Below are positions 1 to 9,929 of a stretch of 64,000 bases of DNA, one piece after another; the first letter of the stretch is position 1, and the number at the start of each line of letters is the position of its first letter. Under the pieces are notes generated by a model that had not been told where the DNA came from, did not search any database, and saw only the letters and a program-made list of their open reading frames with translations. Made by a program: the position numbers and the translations under genes. This DNA is from Amblyomma americanum. Taxonomy: Eukaryota > Arthropoda > Arachnida > Ixodida > Ixodidae. The DNA lies in assembly GCF_052857255.1 (NCBI RefSeq), contig NW_027526677.1:90659-154658 (forward strand). Direction: 5' to 3'.

Positions 1-505
1 CCAAAAGGGACCACTATCGTTCACTGTAAAAGACGGCCCCTTGTACCGAACATTCAAAAACAAGAAAGGCCGCTCTTTCGAACAGCTGGCAGTTCCCCAG
101 AAGTATCGTACTGCACGTCTCGATCTGGTTCATACCAATAGCTGGGCTGGCCATTTAGGGATAAATAAAACTAACAGCAGATTATTGAACGACTACTACT
201 GGCCGATGTGCTTCAAGGAATCAGAGCAATGGGTACGTTCGTGCAACGTTTGCCAAAGGACCGGACGGCCAAACGAAAAATTCAAGGCGCCTTTGGTCCG
301 AGTGCCTTTGATTGGCGAACCTTCTCGCAGATTGGTAGTCGGCATCGTTGGTCCATTACCAGTAACATCGCCGGGAACAAATACTTGCTAACACTCATTT
401 GCCCTGCCACAAAGTTCCCAGCAGAAGTGCTGTTACCGGAATTAAGCTCCACAGCTGTAGTCAGCGCGCGTCTAGCCGTCGAATACGTAACAGCGCGCAA
501 ACCAC
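1..505 (+). pseudogene. Ty3/gypsy-like integrase fragment
   Basis: This is the zinc-binding and early catalytic part of an LTR-retrotransposon integrase, which inserts element DNA into the host genome. The frame at 41-391 shows the HHCC-type finger: two His (within HTNSWAGHLG) and a CNVC pair followed by QRTGRP, then a stretch resembling the conserved xDxVGPLP start of the catalytic core. Here the expected first catalytic Asp is Gly (VVGIVGPLP, near 343-345). The frame breaks near 375-380; the next frame continues with NKYLLTLICPATKFPA, typical of the same domain. The sequence stops resembling integrase at about 500, where a SINE tail begins. The left end runs off the window. It is certainly non-functional: missing residue, frameshift and truncation. 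Confidence 0.82.
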
Positions 506-595
506 AGTATCTACCTCACCTATCTCGGTGGACACCCGAACCGCGCCGTAAAGGTCAGGATAAAGGAGGGAGGGAAACGACGAAGCGCACGACGC
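506..595 (-). repeat. SINE tail fragment (Ruka-like)
   Basis: The stretch reads as the reverse complement of the 3' part of the tick SINE: a TATCTCGGTGGACACC-like block, then GAACCGCGCCGTAA and a purine-rich GGATAAAGGAGGGAGGG. It abuts the broken integrase and probably truncated it. Confidence 0.7.
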
Positions 596-1274
596 ACCCA
601 CTCCTTCTACCTGGGTGCCATGGTAACGACGCATGCGCAAAACTGGCCTCCCGCATGTACAATGGTAGCGCATGCGCGCCACTGGCCACACGCCTGTACT
701 GCGAAATGCACGACTTCTAGCCTTGTGTAGCTCCCGCTACAAAAAAAATAGCTTCAGTAGTACTGCTGAACTAGTTAGACAGCGAAAGCGGGCCACAACA
801 CGCGTCGGCGTCTAAAACGTTGATTGCGTTCTGCACAAGATGTATGCAACGCGCCCACCTTGCCACCCTGGCAGGTGGCAGTTAACGATTGATTGCGAGC
901 GGTTCATCACCCAATGAACGCTGCGGACTATTGCTGAAGTGCCGCGTGTCTGCAACAATGTTTTTAGCGCTAATGCATTCACCCCCTCTCTCTCTCACCA
1001 CTGCCACGTACATCAAAGCGCGATTGTGGCGTAAAGTTACCAAGGGAGCCAGTTATTCGCCTTCCTTTGCTTGAAATCGTGGGAGTCTAGGATGTTCTCA
1101 ACGCCCATGAACAGAAGGAACGCCGACACCGCGCTTCTGCCACAACATTGCCAATGCCAACGCATGCAGGGCGCACCTGTTAATACCGCCGTGCCAAGTA
1201 GAATAAAATGCCAATGGGTTGTCCACTGTCCCTGGAGGCCAGTTATGCGCCTTTCCTTTGCTCAATAATAATTA
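596..1274. other. No recognisable gene
   Basis: I see no coding region. The stretch holds GCATGCGC-type short repeats near 630-680, a small inverted repeat (CACCTTGCCACCCTGGCAGGTG, in two halves) near 858-880, and two similar copies of a GGAGCCAGTTATTCGCC-like phrase near 1045 and 1235. These suggest old repeat DNA of unknown class. Confidence 0.4.
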
Positions 1275-1425
1275 TAGGTTTGGGGGAAAAGAAATGACGC
1301 AGTATCTGTATCATATATCGTTGGACACCTGAACCGCGCCGTAAGGGAAGGGATAAAGGAGGAAGAGAGAGGTGCGTTATTGTAGGGCTTCGGAATTATT
1401 TCGACCCGTGTGCTGTGCAATGTGT
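1275..1425 (-). repeat. SINE tail fragment, minus orientation
   Basis: Reverse-complement SINE 3' part: GATGACGCAGTATCTGT-like start, ATATATCGTTGGACACC, GAACCGCGCCGTAAGGGAAG and GGATAAAGGAGG. The tRNA-like head is missing. Confidence 0.8.
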
Positions 1426-1439
1426 GTTGTGCCCGCCAC

Positions 1440-1580
1440 TGTGCCACCTCTTTCTTACTTTCTTCTTTCAATCCTTCATTTAGCCCTTCCCTTACAGCGC
1501 GGTGCAGCTCTCCAACGATATATGAAGTAGATACTGCGCTATTTCCTTTCACCCCCCCCCCCCCCAAAAAAAAGCTAAGT
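1440..1580 (+). repeat. SINE tail fragment, plus orientation
   Basis: The same SINE tail in the opposite orientation, ending in GATACTGCGCTATTTCC-like sequence (with AGATACTGCGC), a run of about 15 C and then A-rich sequence. With the preceding copy it forms a tail-to-tail pair about 15 bp apart. Confidence 0.75.
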
Positions 1581-2098
1581 GTTTACTTCGCCTTTCACCT
1601 TTGACTTTGACCTCTGAGCTTTGACCTTTACATTCTACAATGGCCTTTGACGCTGACTTGACGTTGAAGTGCCTGGGATAGCATGTGGAAGAACAACATT
1701 GTTTTGCCATAGCTTAGTCTTGGTTTGACCTCTGCCTCACTTGAAGGGCGAAACCGCAAGCACCGCGAAACCATTACGAGGTAGCGTAATGAAGCTTTCT
1801 CTTCAAAACCATGTCGTGTAGATATTACAAAAGGAAATGCCACCGTGATTTGTATCGCTCATAATGGAAATTATCAAGAGCGCCGCGGCCGATTCTCGAA
1901 AAAGAATGCGTGCTCTCCCATTCCTCAGCGCATTCCACATCTCTCTGAGCCATGGCGCGAGTTATCAGTGAAAGCTGTGCGAAAATTGGTTTGCAGGAAA
2001 GCTGAGGCCCAAATTTACTTCAGAGATTACGGTTGGATGAAGAAAATTGCGTGCGATTAACGCGAAAGCACTGAAATTCTATTCAAATTCTGCTTAGC
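1581..2098. other. No gene; TTTGACC-rich segment
   Basis: No coding region is recognised. Between about 1588 and 1665 the phrase CTTTGAC recurs about six times, two of them as TTTGACCT. The rest up to the next SINE shows nothing I can name. Confidence 0.4.
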
Positions 2099-2275
2099 CT
2101 GTCTCACTTATCACGGCGGACACCTGAACCGCACCCGTAAGGGAAGGAATAAAGAAGGCAGTGAAAAGAGAACGCACGAAAGAGGTGCCGCAGTGCTCGT
2201 CTGTGGATAATTTTGACCACCTGGGGATCTTCAACGCGCACTGACATCGCGCAGCACACGGAAGCCTTTTGCGTT
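2099..2275 (-). repeat. SINE body and tail, minus orientation
   Basis: Reverse complement of the SINE 3' two thirds: GGACACCTGAACCGCACC, GGAATAAAGAAGG, then GACCACCTGGGGATCTT and the GCACTGACATCGCGCAGC block that precedes the tail. It lacks the tRNA head and abuts a head fragment of opposite orientation. Confidence 0.8.
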
Positions 2276-2279
2276 TTGG

Positions 2280-2374
2280 ACACGCCGCGGAGGCTCAGTG
2301 ATTAGCGCGCTCGGCTACTGAGCCGGAATTCCCGGGTTCGTACCAGACAGCGGCGGCTGCGTTTCGATGATTTT
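2280..2374 (+). repeat. SINE tRNA-derived head, plus orientation
   Basis: A tRNA-like head with A-box-like GGCTCAGTGATTAGCGCG and B-box-like GGTTCGTACC, followed by the SINE-specific AGCGGCGGCTGCGTTTCGAT. It ends where the LINE 3' fragment begins. Confidence 0.8.
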
Positions 2375-2752
2375 ATGATTTCAGGTGAGCGCATCGACAG
2401 AATCACCGGCTGTCGCGCACTTACACGGTCGCAATGTGTAATGATCCTCCGCGCGTGCATTGGCTGCCTGTGGCCCGGAGAACGACGGGAGCATCACGGA
2501 ATCACGAGTGATGTGTGTGATGGATGCGGTGCAGTGGAAACACTAGAACATCTGCTTTTTCACTGCGCCGCGTTCGCCGCTGCTCGTCGCAATATGCTTG
2601 GGGCCTATAGTGCGCAGGGCATACTAACAGATTCCATCAAGGTGCTACTGTGGCCGCAGGGCAGTGCGCGCACTCGTGAGCGAACTTTGGTGAGCCTGTG
2701 TGCATTCCTAGAACACATGGATTTGATGTCCCGTCTGTTCTCCGTCACGTAG
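2375..2752 (+). pseudogene. LINE ORF2 C-terminal fragment
   Basis: An open frame of 125 codons encodes the carboxyl end of a non-LTR retrotransposon polyprotein. It contains the usual terminal Cys/His motif, CDGCGAVETLEHLLFHC, with C-x2-C then H and C spaced as in I-group and R1-like elements, preceded by a Leu/Arg-rich region and followed by a short tail ending at the stop. Upstream reverse transcriptase and endonuclease domains are absent, so this is a 5'-truncated insertion. The frame is intact over the fragment, suggesting moderate age. Confidence 0.78.
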
Positions 2753-3114
2753 TTACAAGCAGCGACCGAACGCTCCACGAGTTCTACCTTGAACGCTTAA
2801 TAACTGGACGCTCACTCCAGTTGTAGAGAACACTGTGCTGTGCGCGTGTGTTTTAATTCCTCTAAAATGAACTAATCACGCGCACAACCTGTACACATTT
2901 CTTATTGTGTAAATAGTTTGTATATATAACTGCTCCCCTAACCTCTCTTCCCGTCCCCTCACCTCTTTCATTTAATTTCTCAATTGTGCCTGCTATACTT
3001 TATTTCTGCTGCGCCAGCTCAGGTGCTTCAGTAGCGATGGCAGATGCCGGGGCTAGCAAAAATGTTTTCCTTCCAATTTGCTATTATTTTAATAAAAAAC
3101 CACTACCACCACCA
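2753..3114 (+). repeat. LINE 3' untranslated tail
   Basis: Continues the truncated LINE: T/C-rich sequence (CTCCCCTAACCTCTCTTCCC), AATAAAAAACC near 3093 and a terminal (ACC)n run just before the next SINE. No coding signal. Confidence 0.6.
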
Positions 3115-3425
3115 CCGGCCGCGGTGACTCAGTGGTTATGGCGCTCGGCTACTGATCCGGAGTTCACGGGTTCGAACCCGACAGCGGCGGCTGCGTTTCG
3201 ATGGAGGCGAAAAGAAAAGGCGCCCGTGTGTTGTACGACGTCAGTGCACGTTAAAGATCCCCCAGGTGGTCGCGCTTATTCCAGAGCCCCCAATAGGGCA
3301 CCTATTTCGTCCGTTCATCTTTCACTTCCTCCTTTATCTCTTCGCTTGCGGCGCGGTTCTGGTGTCCGCCGATACGTGACACAAATACTGGGCCATTTCC
3401 TTTCCCAAAAACAATTTTCATTTCC
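3115..3425 (+). repeat. Near full-length SINE (Ruka-like)
   Basis: The clearest copy in the window. It has the tRNA-derived head with A box (GTGACTCAGTGGTTATGGCG) and B box (GGTTCGAACCC), the conserved body (GCGGCTGCGTTTCGATGG, CACGTTAAAGATCCCC) and the tail (CGCGGTTCTGGTGTCC, ATACTGGGCCATTTCC). The tRNA likeness is of SINE promoter type and is not a functional tRNA gene. The family name is from recall of tick literature. Confidence 0.88.
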
Positions 3426-4078
3426 AACGAAATGCGGTCACCGTGGTGCGGTTCGAGCTCCGATACTCGATGCAGTAGAGGAAGGCCTTAACCAGAGATC
3501 TACCGCGCCGGATGTCCAAAGTTTTTCTAATTCTATTTCAGATCTCTACTGTCCTCTTTATTTGGTGCAGTTGTAGGTACTAGTACTGATGGTTAAAGGT
3601 TAACATTTTGTATTCTCTCACCTTTCATCACCTCACATTATATATGTCCTTATTTATTTATTCATAATAATCTTAAAGGTCCTCCTTCGGCTGTATTACT
3701 TGGGAGGGTCAGTCTGAAAGGAACGTTACGAAGCAGAGGAAGGATAAACAAGCTAGGTGTAACATAGAATAATATTTCATTCCAAATATTTATTAGAGGG
3801 AATCTTTGTTATCTGAAAAAAATTCAGTGCACGCATCTCGGTCCCCAACGGCCACAATGCACTCAAGGGTTTATATTAGTAAGGTCCATAAAACTGGCAG
3901 CCCGGCATGTGGCGATGGTCTGCACGGCCGGGTGCTCAAGCGCACCAGGGTCTCCTCGGCTTCCAAGGCCTTGAGGTTGTTTATATTCTGTCTCACAAGA
4001 TGTTTGCAGCACTTAGAAAGGTACAGCTCTCTCATATAATCAAGATGGTGTGCACTACACGACTGTGTTCCTAATAAT
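3426..4078. other. No recognisable gene
   Basis: A/T-rich sequence between two SINEs. The short open frames have no recognisable motif. Possibly the unrelated insertion target of both SINEs. Confidence 0.4.
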
Positions 4079-4375
4079 AATTGGTTTTTTGGGGAAGGAG
4101 ATGACGCAGTATCTGTCTCATATATCGTTGGACACCTTAACCGCACTGTATGGGAAGGGATAAAGGAGGGAGTGAAAGAAGAAAGAGGTGCCCGTAGTGG
4201 AGGGCACCAGAATAATTTCGACCACCTGGGGATCTTTAACGTGCACTGTCATCGCACAGCACACGGGCGCCTTAGCGTTTTTCCTCCATAAAATCGCAGC
4301 CGCCGCGGTCGGGTTCGAGCCCGGGAACTTCGGATCAGTAGTCGAGCGCCCTAACCACTGAGCCATCGCGGCGGG
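4079..4375 (-). repeat. Full-length SINE, minus orientation
   Basis: Reverse complement of the same family: tail (GATGACGCAGTATCTGTCTC), GACCACCTGGGGATCTTTAA in the body, and the head with B box (GGTTCGAGCCC read in reverse) and A box ending at GCCATCGCGGCGG. It lies immediately before the next LINE relic. Confidence 0.87.
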
Positions 4376-7344
4376 TGATGTGTTCCTACGCCCGTGTTGC
4401 TCCCCCGACTAGTGACAGGTGGCTCTATCCATGTAAAAGAACACGCACTATACGTTTCGATGGAGGCGAAACGCTAAGGCGGCAGTGTACGGAGCGTGCA
4501 TGGGACGTGCATAATCACCTGTTCATACTGAACGCATACAGCCACCGCAGGGCACAGGCTGGACCATCGAAAGCCGCCATACTCAAAGCCCTACAAATCG
4601 CAGGCCAAAACCTAACCCTAACTGTGGGCGACTTCAACGATCAACACGTGAAATGGGGACCCGCAACAACATACAGGAAAGTCCCGGCCCTAATGAATTT
4701 TATCCAGCAAAGAGGGCTAACCTAATACACGGACCCCATGCAACCTATCAGGATAGGCAACAGCGTGAGTAGGGACACGTGCCCAGACCTCACGATAGGC
4801 AAATATCTCCCAAACTTAAGCTGGAGCTACACCAGACAAAAACGAGGAAGTGACCGTTATATAATAACATCTAAAATAGCCATTGGCAATCTCACACTCA
4901 AACCCAGAAAAAACAGAATCACCGACTGGGACAAACTTGGGACGATCCGCGACCAAAATCAGGAACAGATTACAGACCTAGAACAGTGGACACAAACCCT
5001 CCGATCAGATGTGGGAAAGGCCACTACATAACTAGGATATGACCTAGGCCTAAGTACGATTGACAGGAGACTTACACAAATCTGTGAGGCAAGGCAATGA
5101 TTAGAAAAAAGATGGCTTAACAAAAATACAACAAAAGCCTAGAAACAGGATAGTCACATTCCCGGAAGAAATTCACCACTACTCCGCGGAACTCGCAAGA
5201 GAGCAGTGGAACCATATCTGCGAAAATGTAAATGGCGATCTAGGCACGAAAGAGACGTGGGATCTTCGGCGGCATCTCCTTGATCCGGAATCGAACAAAT
5301 CTACGACTCAAAAGGAAATCACCAAAGTTTAAAACATAGACGCAGGCATGGATCAAGATATTATAAGCACGCTAAAACAAAAGTACTTCTGCTCAACCCA
5401 AGAGATGAAGTCCCTACCCGATTATAAAGGGCAAGCTAACCCAATCCTGGACGCTGACATAACAATGGCGGAAATAAGAGCAGCCCTCCCTAAGACACTC
5501 CCGACATCCGCTCCGCGAGAGGACGCCATTAACGATAAGACACTCAGAAAGCTCGACGACGCTTCTATCACAGCCCTCGCGGATTTTGCGAACGAGTGTT
5601 GGAGGAACGGAAAACTCCCAGCGTCTTGGAAACATGTCATCGTTAAATTCATATTGCCACGATGCACCTCCCGAAACAGCTTACGGGTGTCTGCGGTGTT
5701 CAGCATGCACTGTACGCCGATGACATCACCATCTGGCCTTCTACGGGAAACATAGGAGAGATGGAGGAATGCCTGCAAGCAGCAGCGAGCAAAGTAGCCC
5801 ACTATGCTACGTAGCGCGGCCTCCAGTGCTTCCCGTCCAAGTCTGAATTTGTGCATATTCGACATTCTCAGAAATGAGAAATCTTCGTTCAGATTTCTCT
5901 CCGAATACTCAGAGGTTCGAATACTCGGTATCCTCATTAATCAGCATCGATATGCAGACGCAACACTTGCAAAACTCAACAAAGTCGGCGACTAGGTGAG
6001 CCGAATGATTGGCCGCGTTTCCAACAAGCGTAGAGGGTTGCGAAATAAGGATGCGGTGCGGCTCGCCCATGCCTTCGTAACTCTTCCAGTACTGTACTCG
6101 AATCCCTCCACTTAAAAAACATGACGAAGATTGCTTGGAGGCTGTAGTCCGCAAAATTTTCCAGAGAGCCCTCGAAGCTCCGATCTCCACTTCAACGCGC
6201 GACTACTCGCGTTGGGGGTCGTGAACACATATCGAGAACTTCGCGATGCGCATCTCGTTAACCATTACCCGCGTATCGCACAGAGTGTGTCAGGTCTCCG
6301 CCTCTTGGACCGGTTACGCATCAAACATGACCACCATACGATGTAACGGGTTCGAGTGCCCGAACTGTGGAGGCGTGCCCTCTCTGTTCGACCCCTTCCG
6401 ACTAAGATGAACAAGGGTGACCACGATGGCCGGCGACAGGTGCGGGCTTATGCCCTGCACCGCCAGTATGGCTTAAAGAAACACGTCTTCTACGTCGACA
6501 TGGCAGGTCCCTACCCCTCCAAGGGGAAATAGTGCACGGCTGCTGTCATACACGAGGGAAAACAGGTGGACGGCCTCTCGCTCAGAGCGCCCAGCTCAAC
6601 TCATGCGGAGGAGGTAGCGATCGCCCTCGCAGCCTTCCATCCCGATTTTAAATTGATCCTTACAGACTCTCGCGGACTCTGTCCTAACTTTTAGCTCAGT
6701 TGGATTACTCCACTTGCTCCCTAAATTCTTCGGCTCCATACTCACGACTGCGATCCAACTCATCGCTCAATCATATGGGCACCCCTCACCACGGCAAGCC
6801 AGGTAACAAAGCCGCCTATGAGGCATCCAGCGCACTCACCTACCGGGCACCAGGCTTTCCTCGGGAGGACCTTAATCGAGATCACAGCCCTCTTCTTTCT
6901 TTTAAAGATATTACTGAGCACTGTCGGGCCGAATACCGGCGCTACCCGACTCCTATGAATGGACTTGGCAAAGCTGGCAAACGAACTCTCCTAACACTCT
7001 CTACAAACACCCTGCTGTGCCCGGCGGTTCTCAGGCACTTTAACTCTTCTTTTGACGGCCGCTGCTCATTCTATGGGGAGGTGGCTAACACCATTCACAT
7101 GGTTTTCGCATGCTGGTAAACGCCCCTTCCCCAACCCGAGAGGACAGGGAGGCGGCTCTGCTCGGCTGCCAAGAAATATCGGCCCAGCAGGCCCTGGTCC
7201 GGCGACATGCGCAGCGGTCAGGACCAACGGAGTCTCAGAATGAAGGACTCCGCCTTGTATTGTAAGGGGCGAGACCCTCTAGTGGCCTCTGCGCGACCAC
7301 CTTTCTGTATATATTGCTTTATAAATGAATTTCACCACTACTGT
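4376..7344 (+). pseudogene. Decayed LINE with endonuclease, RT and RNase H
   Basis: A broken I-group-like ORF2. In order: an AP-endonuclease piece at about 4500-4725 with GDFNDQHVKWG (family GDFNxxHxxWG), its C-terminal end at 4738-5031 with GSDRYII (normally GSDHYxI), the start of reverse transcriptase at 5348-5650, the YADDITIW catalytic block near 5710-5735 in another frame, and RNase H traces near 6470-6700 (YVDMAG, THAEEVAIALA, LTDSRG). A Cys/His-like end lies near 7060-7115. Much of RT between 5650 and 5710 is deleted and there are many stops and frame changes. The 3' tail near 7250-7340 ends at ATAAATGAATTTCACC. It is clearly dead. Confidence 0.8.
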
Positions 7345-7530
7345 TCTGTTCGATGTCAGTGCGCCTTAAATATTCTCACGAGGTGAAAATTAATGCGGAA
7401 CCCTTCACTGCAGCACGTCTTTTTTCCTTTAATCTCTTAGTCTCTCCTTTATCCCTTCCCTTTCGGCAAGGTTCAGGTGTCCACCGATATGAGAGACAGA
7501 TACTGCGCCATTTCCTTTCCCAAGAACGGA
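7345..7530 (+). repeat. SINE body/tail fragment
   Basis: Begins with GATGTCAGTGCGCCTTAAA, a degraded form of the SINE body, and ends with TTCAGGTGTCCACCGATATG and GATACTGCGCCATTTCC. The head is absent. Confidence 0.75.
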
Positions 7531-7534
7531 AGGA

Positions 7535-7795
7535 AAAAATTGGCTGTGGTTTAGCTGTGATTAACCGTAGTTGAATTGCGAAAGCCTCGTTTCTTCGGCA
7601 CGTCGTCTACGCATCTTCTCATTCCGACGCTCTCGAGAGCCCAAACCGGTCTCTTCCGCCCTTAGAGTCACTCCGGGACATAGAACGACTTCTTTTAGAA
7701 GCATCTTAGTTACGACGCTTCTCGAGTCATACGGCGCGTTCTTTTGGCGTCTCTTGAGTAAACAAACACACTGCCGCATGTAAGTTTAGGAGACG
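7535..7795 (-). repeat. Repeat with Arg/Glu-rich reading frame (copy 1)
   Basis: The minus strand encodes an open frame (7561-7779) ending RRRRAEETRLSQFNYG. It resembles the frame at 58,200-58,451 on the plus strand, which ends SRRCAEETKLSQFN. Sequence beyond the stop (GGTTAATCACAGCTAAACCA) is also shared, so these are two copies of a dispersed element, not unrelated genes. This copy has lost the EERAARLEKRR part present in the other through frame changes. The function of the basic, probably helical protein is unknown. Confidence 0.55.
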
Positions 7796-8205
7796 CACAG
7801 CAACAAACACACTGCAAACCACTGTCTTACAAACAGCCGCTCAAATACAATCGAGAAAAAGAATTATCTCTGCTTCATTGCTTCTTTGTTCGCGAATATA
7901 TTCCGCGACCAGGCGGTATTTGGAAGCCATTTTATGTTCACTGTATGTTTGCATGGGGTACTTGAGCAATTCTGCAGCATTTGAACTCTATTCTCTTGCG
8001 GCGACTGCGAACAAAAATTTCCAATATTCGCAGCAGTAACGCCAGTAACTCGCACCACAATAAAACGGGCAGTGTACAATGGGTGTTATTTCGTTCCTAC
8101 GATGACTGCGAGATGGCGCTACCCATTGCAGTGCTAAAACATTTTTGGCAGTTTTGTTGTATTTGCTTGCCGCACCAATTGGAATTTAGCGATTAAATCT
8201 CTCCT
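7796..8205. other. No recognisable gene
   Basis: Nothing identified; the short frames have no motif. Confidence 0.4.
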
Positions 8206-8299
8206 ATGCAAACAAGTGCCTCACCCAGATTTAGTGCAAAACTGGCCGTGAAACGTTCCCTCTACGCAAAAGGTCACCAAGAGCAACGCTTTTCTTTTA

Positions 8300-9075
8300 T
8301 ATGTGTTATTCTTAAGCAACACTCACTGTTACGACGACGAGGTCGAGACAGTCTGAACGTGCTGCGTAAGAAAATTTCAAGCAAGGAACGACTCGTACGT
8401 GCCCTATCCTCAACATTTCATGATCGCCCACAGGTACCTGCGACGCCAGGCAATGATGTTACTTCGCTCGATCAGCGCAATGATCCGTTTTCTTTTTTGA
8501 AATGTGAATCCGACGTCCTTGATCAACCTCCACAACGTCGTTTTCTTGAAGTTCTGCAAGTCGTTGTCCTAATCGACAGCCTTTAGCACAGTGTCTAATG
8601 TTTGGACTTCCCTCTTCTCGAGCATACTGTGCACTTTCAGACGGATGCAATGGACTGTGAAGCGGTCATTCTTTACTCTTCGCAAGCTTGAAATCTTTAC
8701 GTCGCAAGGTCTATTCTTCGGAGACGCCCGAGGCCTACACAGACGCTCCGCCTTGTTTCTGGAAACGGTACGGGGAGATACTCCGGTATCCTCGCTCGCA
8801 GCATTCAGTACTTCCCGTACAGACTTTACCGGAAAACGTATCCAGGTACGTATGCAGGAAAACGTATCCAGGCGTACATTTGCAAATACTTGCTTAGCGT
8901 GCCTTGACAGCTTCGATGTATGAACTGCCAAGAAAATGCGTACAGGAGAGGTGGGCGGGGCAGCTGTGCTGGACGCCATTTTCTTAAAAGTGAAAGGCAG
9001 CGGGTAAGAGTAAAAGAGGCGGCCAGAGTTGCGGGGACGGCGAAAACGTGAAATGGAAAAAGACGACAAACGCAA
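8300..9075 (-). pseudogene. Tc1/mariner (IS630-like) transposase N-terminal relic
   Basis: The minus frame at 8569-9075 contains a helix-turn-helix-like stretch (VREVLNAASEDTGVSPRTV) followed by a basic linker and RFTVHCIRLKVHSMLEKREV, a pattern I know from large tick and insect IS630/Tc1-type transposases. Downstream on the same strand, in another frame, TTLWRLIKDVGFTF and then a KKRIIALIERSDIIAWRRRY-like run (8440-8560) extend the same protein. The frame ends in stops near 8430, before the catalytic DDE region would be expected. It is a truncated, frameshifted copy. Family assignment is by motif recall only. Confidence 0.6.
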
Positions 9076-9299
9076 AATACAGAATCACAGATCTCGATCT
9101 ATTCACTCACAATAAGAGCGTTTTTTGCTGATGACAAATGTATTATCCACGTAGCCTGCCAGCAAAGCATCTGTTATTTTTGGCTCGCCACAAGTAAAGC
9201 ACTATTGTCTGTTGCGGATGCAGGTTGCGCAAAAAAGAGCGCTACTTTTGGCAGCGTTCCACCTGATCTATGAAACGGAGCGTACATTACGGCAGCATT

Positions 9300-9640
9300 T
9301 CGTGCCTTCAGCTTAGCAGCGCGGTGGCGGCGCCATCGCAGCGACGTGGTCACGTGGTGTGGAGCACCTGCCGGCGGCGCTGCGCCGTGGCTGGTCACGT
9401 GGTGCGGAGCAACTGCTGGTACCGGCGGCGCGGCGCACCGGAGAACCCGAGCCGCAACAGCTGTGCTCATGCGCCGTGTCAAGTGGGACAAAGATCAAAA
9501 AGGATTGCCCACAGAAACGAAGCGGCGAACGAATGATTTTGCATTTCAATTGAGGAGGTTTTACTCTGCCAGCTGTAGCTATCGCGTCACTCCCGGTTTA
9601 TCCAGAGCTGAACCACCGCCAATTTTTTGTTAAATTGTGA
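9300..9640 (+). repeat. GC-rich CACGTG repeat (copy 1)
   Basis: GC-rich sequence with CACGTG palindromes at 9351 and 9396 inside a GGTCACGTGGTG(C/T)GGAGCA phrase repeated at 45-bp spacing. The following part (CTGTAGCTATCGCGTCACTC at 9572 and GAACCACCGCCAATTTTT) matches, in reverse complement, the region at 15,430-15,500. So 9300-9640 and 15,430-15,620 are inverted copies of one dispersed element. Confidence 0.6.
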
Positions 9641-9929
9641 CCTTTAGGAATTGGCATTTATGCAACCTTTCACGACGACGTGAGGCACGAGCTGCCACTT
9701 CTAACTGTAGTGCGCATCTGATTTTGTCTGTTCAGTGAGACGGCTGGGTTTATGTAGAAAGCAGATTTGTGGTCTTCCTTAGGAGAATTTTCTGTGGTCG
9801 TTGGGGGAAGACCAAGGCGTCTCGAACGTCGGATAGTTCCATCCATTCTATGGTAAAAGAAGCTATTGAGACATGGCGGAAAGAAAAAAAAATAACTGCT
9901 AACGACAAGCACTCCATTCATCCCTAAGC
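9641..9929. other. Unassigned, possibly 5' part of Penelope-like relic
   Basis: No motif seen before the Penelope-like KVHKP block at 9950; it may be unrecognisable N-terminal sequence of that element. Confidence 0.35.

Noticed and set aside
3115..3190. tRNA gene with A and B boxes
   Set aside because: The head is followed by the constant SINE body and tail, and the same head recurs at 2280, 4375, 51,669 and 55,055. No proper cloverleaf with acceptor stem was traced.
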